DNA from: Strongyloides papillosus
Lineage: Eukaryota > Nematoda > Chromadorea > Rhabditida > Strongyloididae
Length of the DNA stretch: 64,000 bases
NCBI GenBank assembly: GCA_005656395.1
Contig: SRSI01000052.1
Span: 620,001-684,000 of the forward strand
Reading direction: 5' to 3'
Each line of letters begins with the position of its first letter. Position 1 is the stretch's first letter. The notes beneath the pieces were generated by a model. That model did not search any database and was not told the DNA's origin. It saw only the letters and a program-made list of their open reading frames with translations. A program made the translations under genes and the position numbers. Shown here one piece after another: positions 1 through 10,914 of this stretch.

Positions 1-1261
1 TTATATCACAATTTTATGCTTCTTTCAAATTAAAAGTCATATAGGTGTCATAATCTGATTATTTATATAGAAAAAACAACATAAATTTTGGTGTATTTTG
101 CACTTTTTTCTGGCAAAAATGAGTTATTAACACTTTTAATTTTAGTTTTTTATTTTTCTCTTTTACACTCGATTTTAGAAATTTGTTTAAAATAACTTTA
201 ATTATTACTGATTTTGCCAAGCCCACAAGAACTAACTCATTTGTTGTTATACCTAGCTTTAAATTTCGAAAAGAAAAACTAATGTAATGTTAAATTTTTG
301 CTAACATAAGCGAAATTCTTAATCAATTGGATATTCCTTTAAAATAACTTTCATAGGAAAAACGGAAAAGAAAGATAAAATATATAACAAAAATTGTAAA
401 GATAATATTTAAAAAGAAAAGAATATTAAAAAGTAGTATGCAAAAAGACAAAGAAGAAATATTTTATTGGTAATAATATTACATCAAATAAAAGTTGTAA
501 TTTAATTAAAAACAAAGTAATAATTTGCATTAACAATCGTTATCAAAACATTCGAACAATATAGACATTTTAAAAGTAAAAAAATTGTATTTTAAAGTTG
601 AAAATAACGTTTTATAATGAATTTCAAATATTTAACAACCATTTTTTCTATTAAACAATTTTTTAATTAACTTTGTTAACACTTCTCTTTATACTTTGTC
701 ATATTTTACAATCACTTTAGTTTCTTTTTTCTATCCAGTAATATTAATATACTCTCTGAACAAATATGATGGCATATTATATATTCAGTTATCATGTAAT
801 AGTGATATATTGAAAATATTGGTTAAAATACTTATTTATATCAAATTATTATTATATTGCTGATTTTCAATTTATTATATGCCATCTTAACATCATAATA
901 AATATATTTATTTTAAAAATGATAGTTTTATATATTTTTATTGTCTTTCTTGTTGACGTCAACCACACATTTTAATCCAATATCTTTTGATGGTGTCTTT
1001 TTATTATAATTATTAGTAAAAAATTGAGTAACTTTGTTACAAGTTAATTTAAACATCTTCGAAATAAATACTTTATTACCTTTCTTATTCTGTCTCTATT
1101 TTCTATCGATATATAATATTATTTAAATATATATGTGTTTTGCTTTTTTTTTCTTAATTATTTATTGATGGAGATATTTTCTTATTTATTGTTATTCTTT
1201 TTTTAAGATAATTAATCAGGTATATATTTTTTGTTTTATTACAATTTTTACTTAAACTATT
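1..1261. other. AT-rich intergenic region upstream of BTB gene
   Basis: No open frame with coding character is seen. The stretch is rich in poly-A and poly-T runs. The only notable short motif is a 12-bp palindrome at 952-963 that contains a CRE-type octamer. The region probably holds the promoter and 5' UTR of the gene that starts at 1262. Confidence 0.6.
952..963. promoter_or_regulatory. palindromic CRE-type motif (candidate)
   Basis: The perfect palindrome GTTGACGTCAAC contains TGACGTCA, the consensus CREB/ATF binding site. It lies about 300 bp upstream of the BTB gene start. Binding is not shown, and a match this short can arise by chance. Confidence 0.25.
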
Positions 1262-3334
1262 ATGGCAACAAATTTTCTGAAAAAACTAATTAGTCGATCG
1301 AAATCGAGAAGTATATCTCCATCATCTCGTTCCATATCAAGTACGAATTCTGCAAAATTAAATAAAAAATTAAAAGATGATTTTAATAAACAGCCATTTT
1401 TATTTAATTTAAATGCCCAAGATCCTAGAAATTTTTTTGATCGAACTATGGATGAAATTAACTTCGAATATTACAATAACGATAAGCGAGAAATAAGAAA
1501 GCAGGATCATGAAAGAAAATCAAGGAGAAGATCTCCAACATTTAATGCACATATAGTATCACAAGATAATGTTTCATATGCCGGGTTTCATAAACATGAG
1601 AGAGAAGCTTTTAATGATGATGATTTATATTATCATAAAAATTTTTACAGAAAAAAAAGCGATAAAAACAATTATAAAAATGATATTGAAATTACTAATA
1701 ATAAATTGTTAAACTTTGAAAAAGAAGAATATCCATTTAATAATTATCATAGTGCTCCTAATTCACCACCTAAATATATGTATGATTCTAGACAACGTTT
1801 AGGTGATTTTATATCACCATCAATGTTATATAAGCAGGATACTGAAGTCAATGGTGTTATTGGAAATCCGTACGATTTTTCAAGATGTAATATCAATCGA
1901 TATAATAGTTATAATACTTTACAGTCAAATATGTTTGGGGACCCAAAAATTGTTAAATATCAATCACTTGGATCACCTTTTACAAAATCAAAAAATAAAA
2001 ATATTTCTAACTATTCTCCTAACCATTTAGTTGTAGAAAATAAAAATGATGCAAAAGCAAAAATTAGTTCTAAAAACATATCAAAGGAAGAAAATAAAAA
2101 CGTTGATGAACCGATTTATGAATCACTTAAAAGAAATCGTTCTTCAAGTCCTAAAAGAGTATTACAACATCCAATAGAAATATCTAAATCCGGAGGTACT
2201 TTATCAAAAGACCCAAATAGTGAAAAAAGTGGTGAGAAAAAAAGAGCAGTCTCGAAAAGTCCTAGTAAAAGATCAACAGCATCAACGAAATCCAAAGAAA
2301 AAATTGAAAGATCTGCTTCGGCTCACTTATTTAAAATATCTTCATCAAATATTAAAACATATAATTATCTTTCACCAATATGTAAAAAAGTTGGATGTAT
2401 GGCAACAATATACGTAACAAATCCAGATTCAACAACAAGCAAATTCTTAGTTTGCAAATCGCAATTATCTCATGTTTCATCATACTTTAGGAATTTGTTC
2501 ATGGAAAATAGTTCCTTAACAATACCTGGAGTTAAGCAACATTCAATAAATACATATACACTTGTTGTATCATCTCTTCCATTTCCAAAACCATCCTTAC
2601 AATTTCAATGGTATATTGAATCAACAGTTGCCGATCCTGTTTTAAGAGAAGTTTCAACCGATAACTTAGAAACATTAATGAGACTTAGTAAAAGATTTTC
2701 AACACCATCATTGGTAATTAGATGTAGTCAGTTCATTATAAATGAAGTGTCTAGAAAACCTCCAATGATAGCTTTATGTTGGTTGAATTGGATCATAAAA
2801 CATAAATTTGACCAAGGATGTTATGAAGCTGTCCTTCCAGTAGTCTCAAGAATGAGTTTAGTTGATCTTGAAAGACATCGAGCTATGCTAAGTGAAAAAA
2901 TCTATGGAGATATACTTAGTAGTAAACTTCGTTGTGTATATAAACAGGTTTCAACTATATTTAAAGTAATTCATCAAATAGATCATTTTGTTGTCGAAGG
3001 AAGAGTATGTCCAAGATGTGAAAGAACAGGAAATGATGGAAAAAGTTTAGGAAATAAAGTACGTTTAAAAGTTTCACCTTGTACAAAAATTATTGGATGT
3101 AATAATTGCTATAAAAATAGTGAGTGTGAATTGGAAAAAAAAGGTAATGGAGAATATGAAGCGTATTTCAAATGTGATCACGATCTTAAGGTATTTGGTG
3201 AAAAAACTGAAGATTGTTGGTGTCAAGAAATGACATATAAGGAAAGTTTTTTAAAATTCGAAAGTTTATATCCATTAGAATCAAGAAAGGTAAAAGTAAA
3301 GGATGAAGAAAAGAAAGAAAATGAGAAAAAGTAA
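1262..3334 (+). CDS. BTB/POZ-like domain protein with Ser-rich N-terminus and Cys-rich C-terminus
   Basis: Single-exon 690-residue protein. Residues 1-370 are low-complexity, rich in Ser, Asn, Lys and Arg, with RS-like clusters, so probably disordered. From about residue 380 a BTB-like fold can be read (a beta strand, then a segment like KSQLSHVSSYFRNLF, matching the 'L..S.YF..LF' core of BTB domains). A helical BACK-like part follows to about 570. Residues 582-655 hold CxxC-type pairs (VCPRC, GCNNC, CWC) that could bind zinc. BTB proteins act as oligomerising adaptors, often for Cullin-3 ligases, but no partner can be inferred here. The next gene, 183 bp downstream on the same strand, also has a BTB-like start, which suggests tandem relatives or a short operon. 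The exact family is not recognised. Confidence 0.7.
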   Translation: MATNFLKKLISRSKSRSISPSSRSISSTNSAKLNKKLKDDFNKQPFLFNLNAQDPRNFFDRTMDEINFEYYNNDKREIRKQDHERKSRRRSPTFNAHIVSQDNVSYAGFHKHEREAFNDDDLYYHKNFYRKKSDKNNYKNDIEITNNKLLNFEKEEYPFNNYHSAPNSPPKYMYDSRQRLGDFISPSMLYKQDTEVNGVIGNPYDFSRCNINRYNSYNTLQSNMFGDPKIVKYQSLGSPFTKSKNKNISNYSPNHLVVENKNDAKAKISSKNISKEENKNVDEPIYESLKRNRSSSPKRVLQHPIEISKSGGTLSKDPNSEKSGEKKRAVSKSPSKRSTASTKSKEKIERSASAHLFKISSSNIKTYNYLSPICKKVGCMATIYVTNPDSTTSKFLVCKSQLSHVSSYFRNLFMENSSLTIPGVKQHSINTYTLVVSSLPFPKPSLQFQWYIESTVADPVLREVSTDNLETLMRLSKRFSTPSLVIRCSQFIINEVSRKPPMIALCWLNWIIKHKFDQGCYEAVLPVVSRMSLVDLERHRAMLSEKIYGDILSSKLRCVYKQVSTIFKVIHQIDHFVVEGRVCPRCERTGNDGKSLGNKVRLKVSPCTKIIGCNNCYKNSECELEKKGNGEYEAYFKCDHDLKVFGEKTEDCWCQEMTYKESFLKFESLYPLESRKVKVKDEEKKENEKK

Positions 3335-3517
3335 AATTTTATATATTTAATCAACTAAACGTTTATTTTTTAATTTTGACTATTAACTATGTTTTTTTAT
3401 CAGTTTCTTGACTATAAAAAAATAAATGAAAAATTCAAATTAGAATAATATTTATCACTATAATAAAAGCGGTTATTAAATTTTTTTTAAAATCTTTAAT
3501 TTAATTATTTTTAAATT

Positions 3518-4883
3518 ATGCTAAATAATTTTTATAGTTATCAAAATAATAATAATGTACCACTACAATATGTTAATATGATTGGTAAATTTAACAGCCA
3601 TCTTGATACACCTATGTCAAATGATATTATCCTTCATTGTAAAGGATTCTATTTTAAAGTGAATCATGATATTGGAATTACTAATAGCAGGCTTCTACAG
3701 ACTGTAAGTAATCTAAAAAGTAAAATTTTAAAACATTTAGTGGTCAGTAAAAATGACTGGGAGAGGATTTATCATTGATTTAAGTGATTGTAAAAAAGAG
3801 GCAGTTGAAATTGTAGTACAATTATTCAAAAACACTAATGAACATGTTCAGCAAAAACTTATTCTTGATGTTTATCGTGTTTTAATAAAATTAGAATGTT
3901 ATTTATTGGAAGAAAATTTTTATACCTACATTAACCAATCTTTATTAATGAGAGGAACCAACAACAACAATTTATCATGTTTATCAAACAATCAATTTAG
4001 CCGATATTATGCTGATACAAAGAAAGATAATTCATCAATTAGACATTTACAAGAGCTTACATCCGAAATAAAAGCTATGCACAAAAGTATTAATAATTTC
4101 ACTGTTCAAAACAATCACGAATCGAAACGTCAAAAAAAGTCCTTAAATGATTTACCAGATGTTGGAATGAATGATAAGGTTGTTAATATAAAATTACTGA
4201 CTGGACAAAAAATTTTAAATTACAATGATTATCAAGAGATTTTCGATTTGTTAGATTTTTATAAATCAAAAACTTCATTTGACAAAACAATGATTTCTTC
4301 GAATGAATATAGTAACTTGAAATTGCTTTTTGACAATGAAATTTACGAAATCAAATGTTTAATGGATTTAAAAAATGTTGCAAAGTATATTAAACGAATA
4401 TATAATAAATATGAGAAAAGGCCTATCTTTAATAGTGACAATTCAATAAGAATAAAACCTATATCATCAAATATTTTTAATGGAACAAATGCAAAAAAAT
4501 ATAATGAAAGTAGACCATTATTTCATAAGGAACAAACTTCTAAATCATTTAAAAAAGGAAACTACTTAAAAAGAAGCGAAAAACTAGTACCAACAACAAT
4601 AAAACCGCTCAACTTAATAAAACAAGAAATTTTAAAAGAACAATCAGAATTGGAAAGTAGGTCTAATCAACTAAATACTTTTGTGAATACTGTTCCTTTT
4701 AACAAGCTAGAATTATCAATAAAAAATAAAGATGTAGATAAAAAAAATGTTCATTTCAAACGTAACCATTATACGTTTAGTTCAGAAATCTCTAATAATT
4801 CTGATACTCAAATAAAAACCCCTATATCTGGTAATGAAGAAAGTTCAACTTCAAACATTTCTTCCCAAAGTCAATTACTATAA
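3518..4883 (+). CDS. BTB-like protein, two exons
   Basis: Two overlapping open frames join cleanly through a 37-nt intron at 3704-3740 (donor GTAAGT, acceptor ACATTTAG, phase 0). The product is 442 residues. The joined N-terminus reads like a degenerate BTB fold: a 'DIILHCKGFYFKVNHDI' strand-loop-strand, then 'GFIIDLSDCKKEAVEIVVQLF', then helices ending near residue 120. The rest is Asn/Ser/Lys-rich with a short coiled stretch (SEIKAMHKSINNF) and a disordered Ser-rich tail. The first exon alone ends at a stop soon after the donor, so splicing is required. It follows the first BTB gene by 183 bp on the same strand. Function unknown. Confidence 0.7.
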
Positions 4884-5025
4884 ATAAGATGAATTAATTT
4901 TGTAATTTTAAGTTAGAAATAGTGTTATATTAGATAAAAGGTTGACGTTGACATTTAATTTCTTTTAAAAATATAAATACAAGATATTTATTAACATTAG
5001 TTATAAAAATGATAATCAGAAATTT

Positions 5026-7230
5026 TCATAAAGCATCATTAGCATAACTGACTCTTCTTGAACTATTATGTCTTGTGCTATTTTCATGTTTATGAACTTT
5101 AGTAGAATAACAATGTTTCCATAATTCAGCAAAAATAACACTACTATGAAATCTAAAAAATACCACTAATGGTGATACTGCATACATTATACTTTTAAAG
5201 GCTGAAATATCAAAAAATATACTTGTTGTTATCATTGATTTCGTACCTTCTAAAGTACCATAAATGAATAAAGCCAAATTTGCAAATATCATAAACGTCA
5301 TCATTTGTTTACCAGGTTTCAAAACTTTGCTTTCTGTACTTTTCATTTTTAGTCTTGATGCTATAAAAAGATATAAAGCTTGAAATAGGGATTGAATTAT
5401 TCTTATTAAAAATGTTGCTATCATAATATTTCTAAATCTTAGTCCACCCATATCTTTTATTTCATCATCATTTGTTGTGGAAACAAGAAGAAATGCCAAA
5501 CAACAGTATATTAATTCACCTAGTAAACCAACAACTAAAAGTATATCATCAATTATACCAGTTAAAGTTTTTCCATGAAAAGAGTATTGTAATTTTCTCA
5601 TCGAATATATACCAAATATGGTCATTAATGTTATAACAGAAATTAAACATAAATCTGTAATTCGAAATACTTTTGTTGCTTCAACAGTATTACCTAATGA
5701 ATAATATAAATAGTATATTCCAATCGTTATTAAACATGCTGAGAGAAAAATAATTCCAATGAATAAACCCAAAAATGAACTACTACAATCAATTTTTATA
5801 TGTGATTTTCGTTTTTTTCTAAATGTATCACTTTCTTCTGATGAATATATTGAATGAGATTCTAAATGTTCAAATTCAAGCCATGTTACAAACATTATGG
5901 CTGCTCCAATAACAGAATATTCTACAACACATGTTATAAGAATTGTTATAACATCATAAAATAAATCATAATGAGCTGTTGTCTGTTGGTCAAAAAGCCA
6001 ATTCGTTTTCTTATTTTGAGTTATTGCCTCTGTTACGTTGGTTAATATCTGTGCCCTTGTCGCCTCTTGAACAGTTCTAATATTATATAGAGAAGTATAA
6101 TTATTTTCCAAATAGAAATTTCCATTGTAATCTTCTTCTATACTACTGCTATCACTAGTATCATACACTGGTGATGTTAATAAATTATTGGACATTGTTG
6201 TTTGATTTGCAACTACAATTGAATCAATTAACATTATATGAGAATTTTTTCCTTGATATATAATAGTTTTTAAATTACTAGCCGTGCTAGAAGAAGATTG
6301 CTTCGCAAGAACATACTTCCACCACGTCCATAAATTAACAGCTAACAAATGCATGATTCCAATTTTAATAATCCATTGCAATTTTCCAGTAGACCCATAT
6401 GAGACTTTACTGTTACAAAAAATATAATGTGTTTGAAGAAAAATAAAAATCATAGCCAAAATAATATTAGTCATTTCAATTCTAGTACATTTTTCAACTT
6501 GAGAGCACATATATATTTCAATACCAAAAAAAACTACAGAAAGTGTACCGAAAAAAATTGCTCCAAGACGTAAATAAAAGCTTCCACAACCTTCACCGTT
6601 ATGTGATGCTTTGGTTAATGTTAATTTTTTTTGTTTATTAGATGATAATTTAAATATCTTTGAAATAAGATTGATTGCAATATAGTTATAATATTCAGGG
6701 TAAATTATGAAAAAATTTAAGAAAATTAGAATTAAAATAGCTGTAGAATATATAAATGTACCAAAAATACTAGGAGTAATCCAAAATGTTTTTACTTGCA
6801 AATGTGTTATTTCAAAGCCAAAAGCAAAAACAATTAATGCTAAACAATATATCCCAGAAAACATTCTTGAAATATAAGCTCTATAAAAAAATTTTTAAGA
6901 AGTAAAGAATTATACTTACATTGCATCTTTATTATCAATAAAATTTTCTTTACCAAAAAATATTGTCGTTATACTAGAGGATATTTTTGAGTATTTTTCA
7001 ATATTATCAGCTAATGTTACAACATTTTCATTAAAATTTACACAAGTTACAGATGACGGTGATGGTGGCACTAAATCATCATTAGATATATTTGTATATT
7101 GTGTTGTACTTTCAAAATCAATGCTATTTTCCAATTTTGATCTTTCTTCGGGATCGTTTTCAGACAAAGTTACATTTAGATTAATATTTCTCATTTCACT
7201 TTCTGATAGTGAGCCGGAATTTGAAGACAT
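5026..7230 (-). CDS. otopetrin-family proton channel
   Basis: Two exons, 7230-6920 and 6880-5026, separated by a 39-nt intron (GTAAGT...TTATAG, phase 2); the product is 721 residues. The first exon encodes an acidic, Ser-rich cytosolic N-terminus. The second encodes about 12 hydrophobic segments. Otopetrin hallmarks are visible: a 'GSFYLRLGAIFFG' transmembrane segment, 'FLQTHYIFC', the 'HLLAVNLWTWW' segment, and 'VVEYSVIGAAIMFVTW' in the second half. A long Ser/Thr/Asn-rich loop separates the halves. Otopetrins form dimeric proton-selective channels in the plasma membrane; nematodes have a family of them. The length fits. The start is the first ATG of the frame, and the two-exon join restores the first transmembrane helix directly after the N-terminal tail. 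The gene ends 142 bp from the convergent BTB-like gene. Confidence 0.88.
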
Positions 7231-8296
7231 TTTTAATTTAGAGAAGTCTAAGAAATTGGTAATTACAACTTTTTATTATAAAAATGGCAAATATTTTAAA
7301 AAATTTTCAAATATTAAATTTAGATAATAACTATGTTGTATGGTAATGTTAAATCTTTATATGAAATTTCCACACCGTTAATTATTTTATTCCTCTTATT
7401 TGTTCAACATAATAAAACTTATTTTACTGTTTCTTGATTTCATTTTTGTTAATAATAGATTAACTAAGTAGAATCTATTTACTGTTTGTTTAAATATGGT
7501 ATATCGCTATCTAAAATTAAAATTCTACTTTCCTTGTATCTCAAAAAGGAATTTTTTTGAAAAAGAGTTTGCGTATTGATAATTTGTTTAGTTATAATAT
7601 GTGCAATACAATAAAACTTTTTTTTTACAATTTATAAAGTTGAAAAATTAGAAAATCAAAATTTAAAGATGAATTGTCATTTTTTTAAGATATTGTAAAT
7701 GTCTTGGTGATTTCAATGAAAATATAATTCTGCTTCCACTTTAATAAAGCAAATTCACAATTATAATGAAAATTCTACATTTATAGAAACTTTTAAGCTT
7801 ACAATAAATCAAATTTTATTGTAAATAGTTTACTGAAATACGATAACAATTAATAGTAGAAATTTGGTGCTTTTAGAACAATTGGCCTTATAAACAAAAA
7901 GCTATGATAACATAAAGAATTTTTTTTCAATTACAACAAACATATATAATAATCTAAAAAGCTTTGGTTAATCTAAAAAGTTGTATATTTGTTTTATTTC
8001 ACGAGTTATTACTAAAAAAACAGAATCATTTTCTAAACCGAGAGAAATTAGAGTTCCTGTCAATGGGAAAATTACAAGTGTAGAATTCTCAATTATTTAG
8101 GATACACGTTAATTATGTAAAACTAATAAATTTCATTAATTTTTGTTTGAAATATTCAGAAAACGAATATTATTTAATTATAACTTACTACTAAGATAAT
8201 ATTTTCAAAAATAACATTTAAAAGGCTAAAGCACAAAAACAAAGGAATTTACCAACCCTTTAGAACTAGAAATCTACAAAACGTGAGAAAAACTAA
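7231..8296. other. intergenic, no gene seen
   Basis: AT-rich spacer upstream of the otopetrin gene and downstream of tRNA-Pro. It presumably holds the otopetrin promoter. A short plus-strand open frame at 7121-7327 is an antisense shadow with no coding character. Confidence 0.6.
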
Positions 8297-8368
8297 GGGC
8301 TTAGCCGGTGATCGAAACCGGGACCTCTCGCACCCTAAGCGAAAATCATACCACTAGACCACTAAGCC
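8297..8368 (-). tRNA. tRNA-Pro (AGG)
   Basis: Read on the minus strand, this folds as a full cloverleaf. The acceptor stem GGCTTAG pairs with CTAAGCC, followed by discriminator C. The D-arm follows the usual TGGTCTAGTGG pattern. The anticodon stem TTCGC/GCGAG carries loop TTAGGGT, with AGG at positions 34-36. The T-arm is CCGGT/ACCGG with loop TTCGATC. There is no intron. A run of five T follows within about ten bases of the 3' end and would serve as the Pol III terminator. It looks functional and decodes proline CCU. Confidence 0.93.
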
Positions 8369-8894
8369 TGGGCCGGGGCCGAACTACTTTTCTTTTTCTG
8401 TAACCTTACTTGAAAAGCATGTGCTTTATAAGTATGCTTTATTCTGTATTAGTATAATTACTATTTTAATGAAGAAATTTAAAATAACTATATATTTTTA
8501 CTGAAAGAATTGTGATTCATTTTGCTAAATACTTTGCATTTTTTATTAAATATTGATACTACAGAATATTTTATTAGTGTGGAATGTATTTGTTTCAACA
8601 ACTTCTATTTAAAAATCTTATTATAACTTAGTCTTAAAAGCAAAATTACTACTTAGTTCAACATATAAAGTAAATATTAAATTAAACAATACTCTATTAA
8701 TATAATTTTTTATAAGTGATTTGCTATGCATATAATATTTTTCAATTTTAATAATATGTGTATACTTAAACGAAGTAAAGAATTTTACTACTTAAGAAAT
8801 TTTAGTAATTTTTTTAAAAATAGAATGTTGTATCTCAAAAAAATGTGATCAAAATGGGCATTTGTGATGGAAAGTGTGGGACTCGTCCGATCCC
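8369..8894. other. intergenic, no gene seen
   Basis: AT-rich spacer between tRNA-Pro and the interrupted tRNA-Asn. A 62-codon open frame overlapping 8788-8976 is only an antisense shadow of the tRNA half and the element end. Nothing else is supported. Confidence 0.6.
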
Positions 8895-8906
8895 GCCTCC
8901 GTGGCG

Positions 8907-8915
8907 CAATCGGTT
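8907..8915 (+). repeat. left target-site duplication
   Basis: CAATCGGTT, identical to 10202-10210 and part of the tRNA-Asn D-loop. Confidence 0.85.
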
Positions 8916-10201
8916 GGTAGCACGTCAATCTTACAATGCGTTTTTTGCCAAAAATCACACAGTGATTTTTTACCATACTTCGTGTCAGGATTATGTTTTA
9001 TTAAAATGAAACATTAATGTAAATTTCTTTCATTATAAACAAAAATAACATGATTTTTTAATATTTTTTTGATGATTTAACGTATTACTTATGTTATTGT
9101 TGTTTTATTGGTAAATTAAATTCATATAGTAACATTTGGAATATAAAAGATATTTTATGTTATTTTGGTAATCTATGTATAAACTAATAATTAAAATATA
9201 AAATACATTTCTATTAATTAATAAGTAAATTGTTTATATAATTTAATTTTTAAACATAAATATTGTATATTTTCTAAATTTGAAGTATATATTTCCACTG
9301 TGCCATGAAAAACGTTAACCAAATTATTTTAAACTAAAAAATATGGTAATATTTGAAATAGAAATACATTTTTTTACTTTGTAAGGCGATTATTATTCAA
9401 TTTAAACATTACAACAAAATTAATCTAAATTTCTACTATTCTGAAAATATAGGTTTTTTACTGCATCATAAATAATGTTAACAAAAGTAATGCCATAAAT
9501 CTAAAAGATATTTTTTGATATTTTGCAAGATAGTTATTAATAAAATATAAATATCAAGTATATTTACTTTAGATTTTACCAATTTAAAGTACGGATTTTT
9601 ACTACATCGTAATAATGATAACAAAATTATTATCCTTGTGAAATATATACTTTTTAAGACTGAAACACCAATTTAAAGGTTATAAAATTCTAAGAGCAAT
9701 TTCTTTGTTAATATGTGGAATGGATATGTTTGTATATTGGAAAAATAGAATACTCATATTAAATAAAAATATGTAATACTAATACAATTATTATTGTTAA
9801 ATACAATTTATTTGTGTTTTAAAAATTTTCTTTATACCAAATATGATAAAAATAATGTATATTTTCATAGGTTAACAATTTATCACTTTATATTTCATTG
9901 GAAAAATGTAAATATTAATCATTATAAGATCACTTTCATTTTATTTAAAGTGACATAAAAATTATAAGTGAATGAAATGAAATAGGTGTGGGGTAGGTAC
10001 TTTTACTATGTCGTTGGTTTACAAAACCCAGTTTCAGTTTAGTACTGAGGCTGGGGCAATTTGGTATTTTGTATAATGGTAGTATATATATTATATATAT
10101 TAGTATTATATAAAATCCTAGATTGCATTTTTTGACAAAAATCACACAATCCTCTAGATTGCGTTTTTTGACAAAAATTTTTGAAAGATTGACGTGTACC
10201 C
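8916..10201. mobile_element. non-autonomous DNA transposon (TIR element, 1286 bp) in tRNA-Asn
   Basis: The ends are inverted repeats of 17 bp that match at 14 positions: GGTAGCACGTCAATCTT on the left, and the reverse complement GGGTACACGTCAATCTT on the right. The element is flanked by a 9-bp direct repeat (8907-8915 and 10202-10210) derived from the tRNA target. No coding frame of useful length is present, so any transposase must be supplied in trans. The sub-ends carry three copies of a TGCGTTTTTTG(A/C)CAAAAAT motif (8937-8961, 10124-10148, 10160-10178). A perfect 9-bp hairpin sits at 8950-8970. A target duplication of 8-9 bp is typical of MULE, Merlin, hAT or P-type transposases; the family cannot be settled by eye. 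Confidence 0.8.

Positions 10202-10210
<9 letters not shown>
10202..10210 (+). repeat. right target-site duplication
   Basis: CAATCGGTT, identical to 8907-8915; it continues straight into the rest of the tRNA-Asn gene. Confidence 0.85.
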
Positions 10211-10260
<50 letters not shown>

Positions 10261-10390
10261 GCGTACACCCTTTTTGAAACCGCTATATAAAAGTTTATTT
10301 TAGGTTAAGAATAAAGTAGAAATCCAAAATATAATTAATTTACAAAGATTATATAAATAGAAAGAATATTTACATACAACAGTTTATTTA

Positions 10391-10914
10391 TCAATTATAA
10401 AACCAATTTTTTAGCTTTCCAACCATACTACTTACAATATTCATACCCCAAGAAATAGGTGCAAAATATTTTTTTCCAGAAGCACCACTAGAACTTTTCA
10501 CTTTCGAAATATCGGCAGTATCATCGTTACAATAACTAGAAGAGTTACAATAGAATATTTCGTATGACGGATCATTTTGGTATTCAGTTAATTCCATTCT
10601 TTTATTAACACAGCCTCTTCTTATTTTGATTCCACTTGAAGTATAATGAATTAGTGTATAACATTCAGAGCCTTTACAAGCATCATATTTAGACATTTCA
10701 TTTTTCCCACGAAAGCATGCTAATTAGAAAATTAATAATATTATTTTGTATTTTAAATTTTTAATTAAAATCAATACATATTTTTTGAAACATTTTTCTT
10801 ACCTATTGTGTTGGAAGAGTATAGTGTACAGGCTACGGACGAAAAGTATTGCGAAATAATAATAAATATAATAAGAAAAATGGTTTTAAATGATGATTTT
10901 TCCATATTAAGCAT
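10391..10914 (-). CDS. small secreted Cys-rich protein, three-finger/ET-module-like
   Basis: Two exons, 10914-10803 and 10719-10391, with an 83-nt intron (GTAAGA...AATTAG, phase 1), give 146 residues. The N-terminus is a clear signal peptide (basic start, then a long Ile/Phe run ending near SSVAC). The mature part has seven cysteines in the order C-x9-C-x12-C-x4-C, then RRGC, YCN and a final YCND. The spacing with CKGSEC, RRGC and a terminal 'CN' resembles the nematode ET module and Ly6/uPAR three-finger proteins. An internal ATG nine bases in (10905) could also start the protein. The C-terminus is amphipathic rather than a clear GPI signal. Function unknown; extracellular binding is an inference. 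Confidence 0.7.

Larger units (their letters stand above)
8895..10263 (+). pseudogene. tRNA-Asn (GTT) interrupted in the D-loop by a transposable element
   Basis: The 5' part lies at 8895-8915: acceptor strand GCCTCCG, D-stem GCGC and most of the D-loop. The 3' part lies at 10202-10263: the rest of the D-arm, anticodon stem TTCGG/CCGAA with loop CTGTTAA (anticodon GTT), T-arm GGTGG/CCACC, acceptor strand CGGGGGC and discriminator G. The two acceptor strands pair fully, with one G-U. The 9-bp D-loop segment CAATCGGTT is present on both sides of the break, which is the mark of an insertion. A T5 terminator follows the 3' part. The A box is displaced 1.3 kb from the B box, so this copy is very unlikely to give a tRNA. 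The insertion point is not the position of tRNA introns (37/38). Confidence 0.9.

Noticed and set aside
8895..10263. Reading the split tRNA-Asn as a tRNA with a giant intron
   Set aside because: The break is in the D-loop, not at 37/38, and is bordered by a 9-bp duplication and inverted ends, which indicate insertion.
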